Shown one piece after another: positions 60,391 through 64,000 of a DNA stretch of 64,000 nucleotides (positions are counted from its first letter, which is position 1; each line of letters begins with the position of its first letter). Source of the stretch: Spisula solida (taxonomy: Eukaryota > Mollusca > Bivalvia > Venerida > Mactridae). A program made the translations under genes and the position numbers. The notes beneath the pieces were generated by a model that was not told the DNA's origin, did no database searches, and saw only the letters and a list, made by a program, of their open reading frames with translations. The stretch is from assembly GCA_947247005.1 (NCBI GenBank), contig OX365951.1, positions 35,112,899-35,176,898 on the forward strand. The letters run 5' to 3'.

Positions 60391-63300
60391 GTACGTGACA
60401 TTCAATAATCAAGTAATATAATTATAAAAATAAATAGTTTCAGGCCCGGATTAGGATATGCTTGAGTTGGGGCACAACTTAGGTTGTTGGAATGTTAAGC
60501 TACACCCCTACCGGCGAAGATTGTCTGCACTTTAAGCATATAAAATCACAAAGAAAGTTCTTTGTCAATGTAAAGACAATCTTCCATACGATCCTCGGCA
60601 ATATAAACATTTGCACAATAAGTATAATTATTCCAAACAATTAATGGTATTTTAGCCATTGTGACGTCTCACAATATTAGTTGCATTGATATCAATGACC
60701 TTAGAACAAATTGAGTATAACCACAAGGGATAAGCTGGTACAATGAATATTGACATGTTCTATATTATCTTAAAGCATCCATACTGTATAATTACCATAA
60801 TTTGAAGTCAATTGGTCTAACGAGTGTCAATGCACCTTCTTCTTCTTTCTATTGAAGTGCAGGGCTCTCTCTGGAGCATCAATGCACTGGTACCCTGTAT
60901 CAGCTATAGAAACGTATGTGTATGTTCAATGTATTTCTTGAACGTATTAACGTCGTTTAAGTATATCATTAATTTGTTTCTTTCGACAAATTGCATGGAC
61001 ATTGAATAATACTAGTATGAGATATCACCAGCAAACTACGTTATTGTGCCAATCCATGATACAACCTCACATCGCTCTCCGTTGTTTAAAACCATATGCA
61101 GCTTGAGCTTTTCTGTGAACAAATGATAATATGAACTAAGGCACAGCATATTTTAGCGAATAATATCTTAAATTTTAAGGAATAGCTCAAATGTACAGTC
61201 ATTAGAAAATTTGTGACATTTTTGGGTACGAAGTAACGAAGGACGAAGTCGATACGAACCTGTTTTCGTTTTGAAGTTCACTGTATAACTACGCTGATTA
61301 TGTGTATAATAATACGATTTTCCTTGTTTAAAACAAGTACTTTCATGGCGTAATCAGTTGATCAATAACTGATTATATGCAGGCTGTCACGTTATGTGTT
61401 TCCTCTTTGTTTTCCCAGCGTTCCAAGATGGTGGTCGATCAAAGTGCTATACGAAGCAACATAGTATTTATCTCCCTTATTTATAACGTGTTCTTGATAG
61501 GCCTACTAGAGTTTTTGGAATATTTTTAAACATCATTTAAATATAAAAGAAAATTTATGAGCTACAGAATAACGCATTTAGGTAACTTTTGTTATTCTAT
61601 TGGCGGCCATTTTTCAGTATCATTCTGTGACTCCGAGACTGTAACACAAATTTTCAGATCCATTAGTGAATTCAAACTCTAACCAAACCACGTGACACAT
61701 CGACTTATTGCGAAATTTATTCGGGCGCTATTATATTTCTACAAATTATGTCAGAATTGTGGCATACATTATATGACCGACAGTTGTAGGTTAGTTGTCA
61801 TAATGAAACCATCTTAAAGCAGCTGGAACCCAGGACAATCAGACCATGTGCAGAGTTTATGCACGATTCATTCATTAAAATGACAGTTTTTGTTTTACTT
61901 TTGTCCCTACAATCAGATTAGAGCTACCGAAGTATGGGAATGATAGAGAATGGTTGAACTAATCACCTCTTTTAAAAGTAAAAAAACTGAATATATGTTC
62001 AAATGTATTTGACACCAGACGCAAAGTGCACGCTGCTTTAATAGCTGCATCCAACCATTTATTACAGATTAGTTAGTGTTAACGTTTTTTGTGATCAAAA
62101 ACATTTTGATTAAAAATCCTTTAGCTAAAAATTTGGAGAAAAAATGTGATATCTAGAACCGAATTTTTCTTACGTTAAGTATGTGTATCTTATATATAGA
62201 CTGTTGGTATCATTTTTATGGCGTTCTTTTATAATTGCGCTTGTTGCACATGCTGAGTATGAAGTGACTATTAGTTATATAATCAACATGATAAGTGCAT
62301 CTCAAGTACCTAACAGCGCATGCGTACTGCGCATGCGTATAACATCAATTAACACTCGTTGCGAGCTAAGTGGAAATACTTATGTACTTTTTAACGATAA
62401 AAGTTGTAAAATGTGCAGTAAATTAACGCATTTATTACATACTTGCTGATACTATATCTTTCATATCATGAACAACATTTAAAATGTCGTAACAAGCGCG
62501 TTATTAAGTATATTGGCAGGACATAGGACATGAACGTATAGATAAAAGTGTGTGAAAGTAATTGGCACATAGAATAATTACGATATGAATATACTGTTGT
62601 GACGTATTAGATGTGTAAAGTTCGCAAATATAAAATTATTGAAGATATTATCACCCGGCCATATGTCCGATAAGTCAAAATTGCGCTGATGCCAGTGCAA
62701 ACTGTATTGCTGTGTCCTCTAAACATTATCAGCAAAGTGCATTCGTTTGCAAGGTGAAAGCTTTTTATAAACAGCAGTTTACCACCAACAGCTGATCAGG
62801 CAATAAAACTATTCTTGGAAGACCGTCGATAATGATTAAATTGCTAAATTGTTACAAGTACTAAAAGACAGTGGCTCAAAATCAGAACAATGCGTATGTT
62901 GCCGTCACTGCAACAGAAACACATACTTCCAAAAATTAAACCAACCGCTCCTCTGAAAGAACTAATAGCTATATGGAAAAAACCGCTGTTGAAAGTGGAG
63001 GAAATGAATACCACTGGTTGGTAAACGATGACTACTATAATTGTTATACCTCTTTTGTACCATTGGGGCGAGTGGTAACTTAATGTGTGGCTCAAATGTA
63101 GTTGTCATTGGGCAATAAACTATGGGGAGATCCGTAACTAAGTTTTGGAACTTGTGGCTCGACCCTTTTACTCATGTACATGTATATAAAATGTATTTAT
63201 GGATACATTTGTATGACATTGTTTGGGTAATAAAATAAACTGTAATCAAATATGGTTAAAGATATAGTATTACTCATTTGACCCATTTGAGTAAGTTACA

Positions 63301-64000
63301 ACACAAAAACAATCTTAGGTGTGATCGCATTTGCTGAAATATCAATAAGTAGAATCATTGTGACCAAATTGAACTGAAATTATCTTTCTTTGTCGCAATA
63401 TTACGTGACAAATATATCAACATACTGGAAGTGTTTTTAGTTTTTTTGAAGTTTTGTCTCGTAATAGTGCGACTTTGAGCGATACTTTCCGTTGCAATTT
63501 TACCACAATGTTTCTAATTACGGGTGTTTTAGCCATGATTGTGATTAGAAAAAGAATTCATAGTTTTGTTGTGATAAGTTCAGATTTGCATTGTATACCG
63601 TTAAACCAACTAACTGATAACTCGTCATGTCAACTTATAATACACGAATATGTCTGATATACTGTTGACCAAACAACCAAAACAGAATCAATACTCACTA
63701 TAATAAGAGACGTCACGGAATGGTGTAATAATTCTATTATTTGACTTGAAGTGAAATGAGAAATATGTTTCTAGACGTCTGTGCAATGATTACCAGACTT
63801 ATGGGTTGTGATTATGTTATTTATGTTATTAGAGGAAGACAGACGGTTGTCAGTATGTTTTAATGTTTAATGCCAACCTAGCTTACAATTAGTGCACAGT
63901 CAATAATTAACGTTTCAATGTTAACAATGCTCGACAAATTACCCCCTCAGATACACTAGTATGTAGATACAGTATAGTATTGTACACTGCTGTAATTGTT
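60391..64000 (+). other. ADAMTS intron, no further exon seen
   Basis: No segment encodes the expected Cys-rich domain start. Noted only: two GCGCATGCGTA words at about 62316-62340, and TTTTCCCAG at about 61420 followed by a frame (RSKMVVDQ) that does not fit the family. Confidence 0.6.

Noticed and set aside
61420..61500. Possible next ADAMTS exon after TTTTCCCAG
   Set aside because: The translation (RSKMVVDQSAIRSN...) lacks the cysteines and FR-QC pattern of the Cys-rich domain and soon hits a stop.

Overview
The window is AT-rich, gene-poor eukaryotic DNA. Long GT-AG introns, tRNA-headed SINEs, hairpin-ended tandem-repeat elements with GTCC microsatellites and a decayed LINE together point to a bivalve mollusc. 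The species cannot be named from the sequence alone.

The only confident gene is on the + strand from about 39.5 to 60.4 kb. Ten exons with intact GT-AG borders and matching phases join into 449 codons of an ADAMTS metalloprotease, closest by eye to the ADAMTS7/12 branch. In order they give the end of the prodomain with a cysteine switch, a furin site (RSKR), a reprolysin catalytic domain with HELGHNFGMHHD and a Met-turn, a disintegrin-like domain and the first thrombospondin type-1 repeat. Both ends are missing: the signal peptide and early prodomain were not found upstream, and the Cys-rich, spacer and later repeats should lie beyond 64 kb. A 50-bp degenerate copy of the zinc-site exon lies 156 bp upstream of the real one and ends in a stop.

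Layout. 1-12.8 kb: mostly featureless, with one unexplained 174-codon reading frame (6977-7501, minus), a CGTACG-rich repeat and a foldback element. 12.86-14.40 kb: a hairpin-ended element with ten starts of a 145-bp repeat. 17.2-35.5 kb: a direct tandem duplication of a roughly 9.1-kb unit, with no convincing gene but with copy-specific insertions, including a 446-bp TIR element present only in unit 2. 38.65-39.48 kb: LINE endonuclease/reverse transcriptase relic. 39.5-64 kb: the ADAMTS gene, whose introns hold a second and third hairpin-ended element, two related minus-oriented elements near 43 kb, a TA-flanked 1,025-bp TIR element, minisatellites and SINEs.

The genes do not form an operon or cluster. 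Outside the ADAMTS gene the window is a record of mobile-element insertion and one large segmental duplication. The duplication provides an internal test: reading frames found in one unit but broken in the other are unlikely to be genes.
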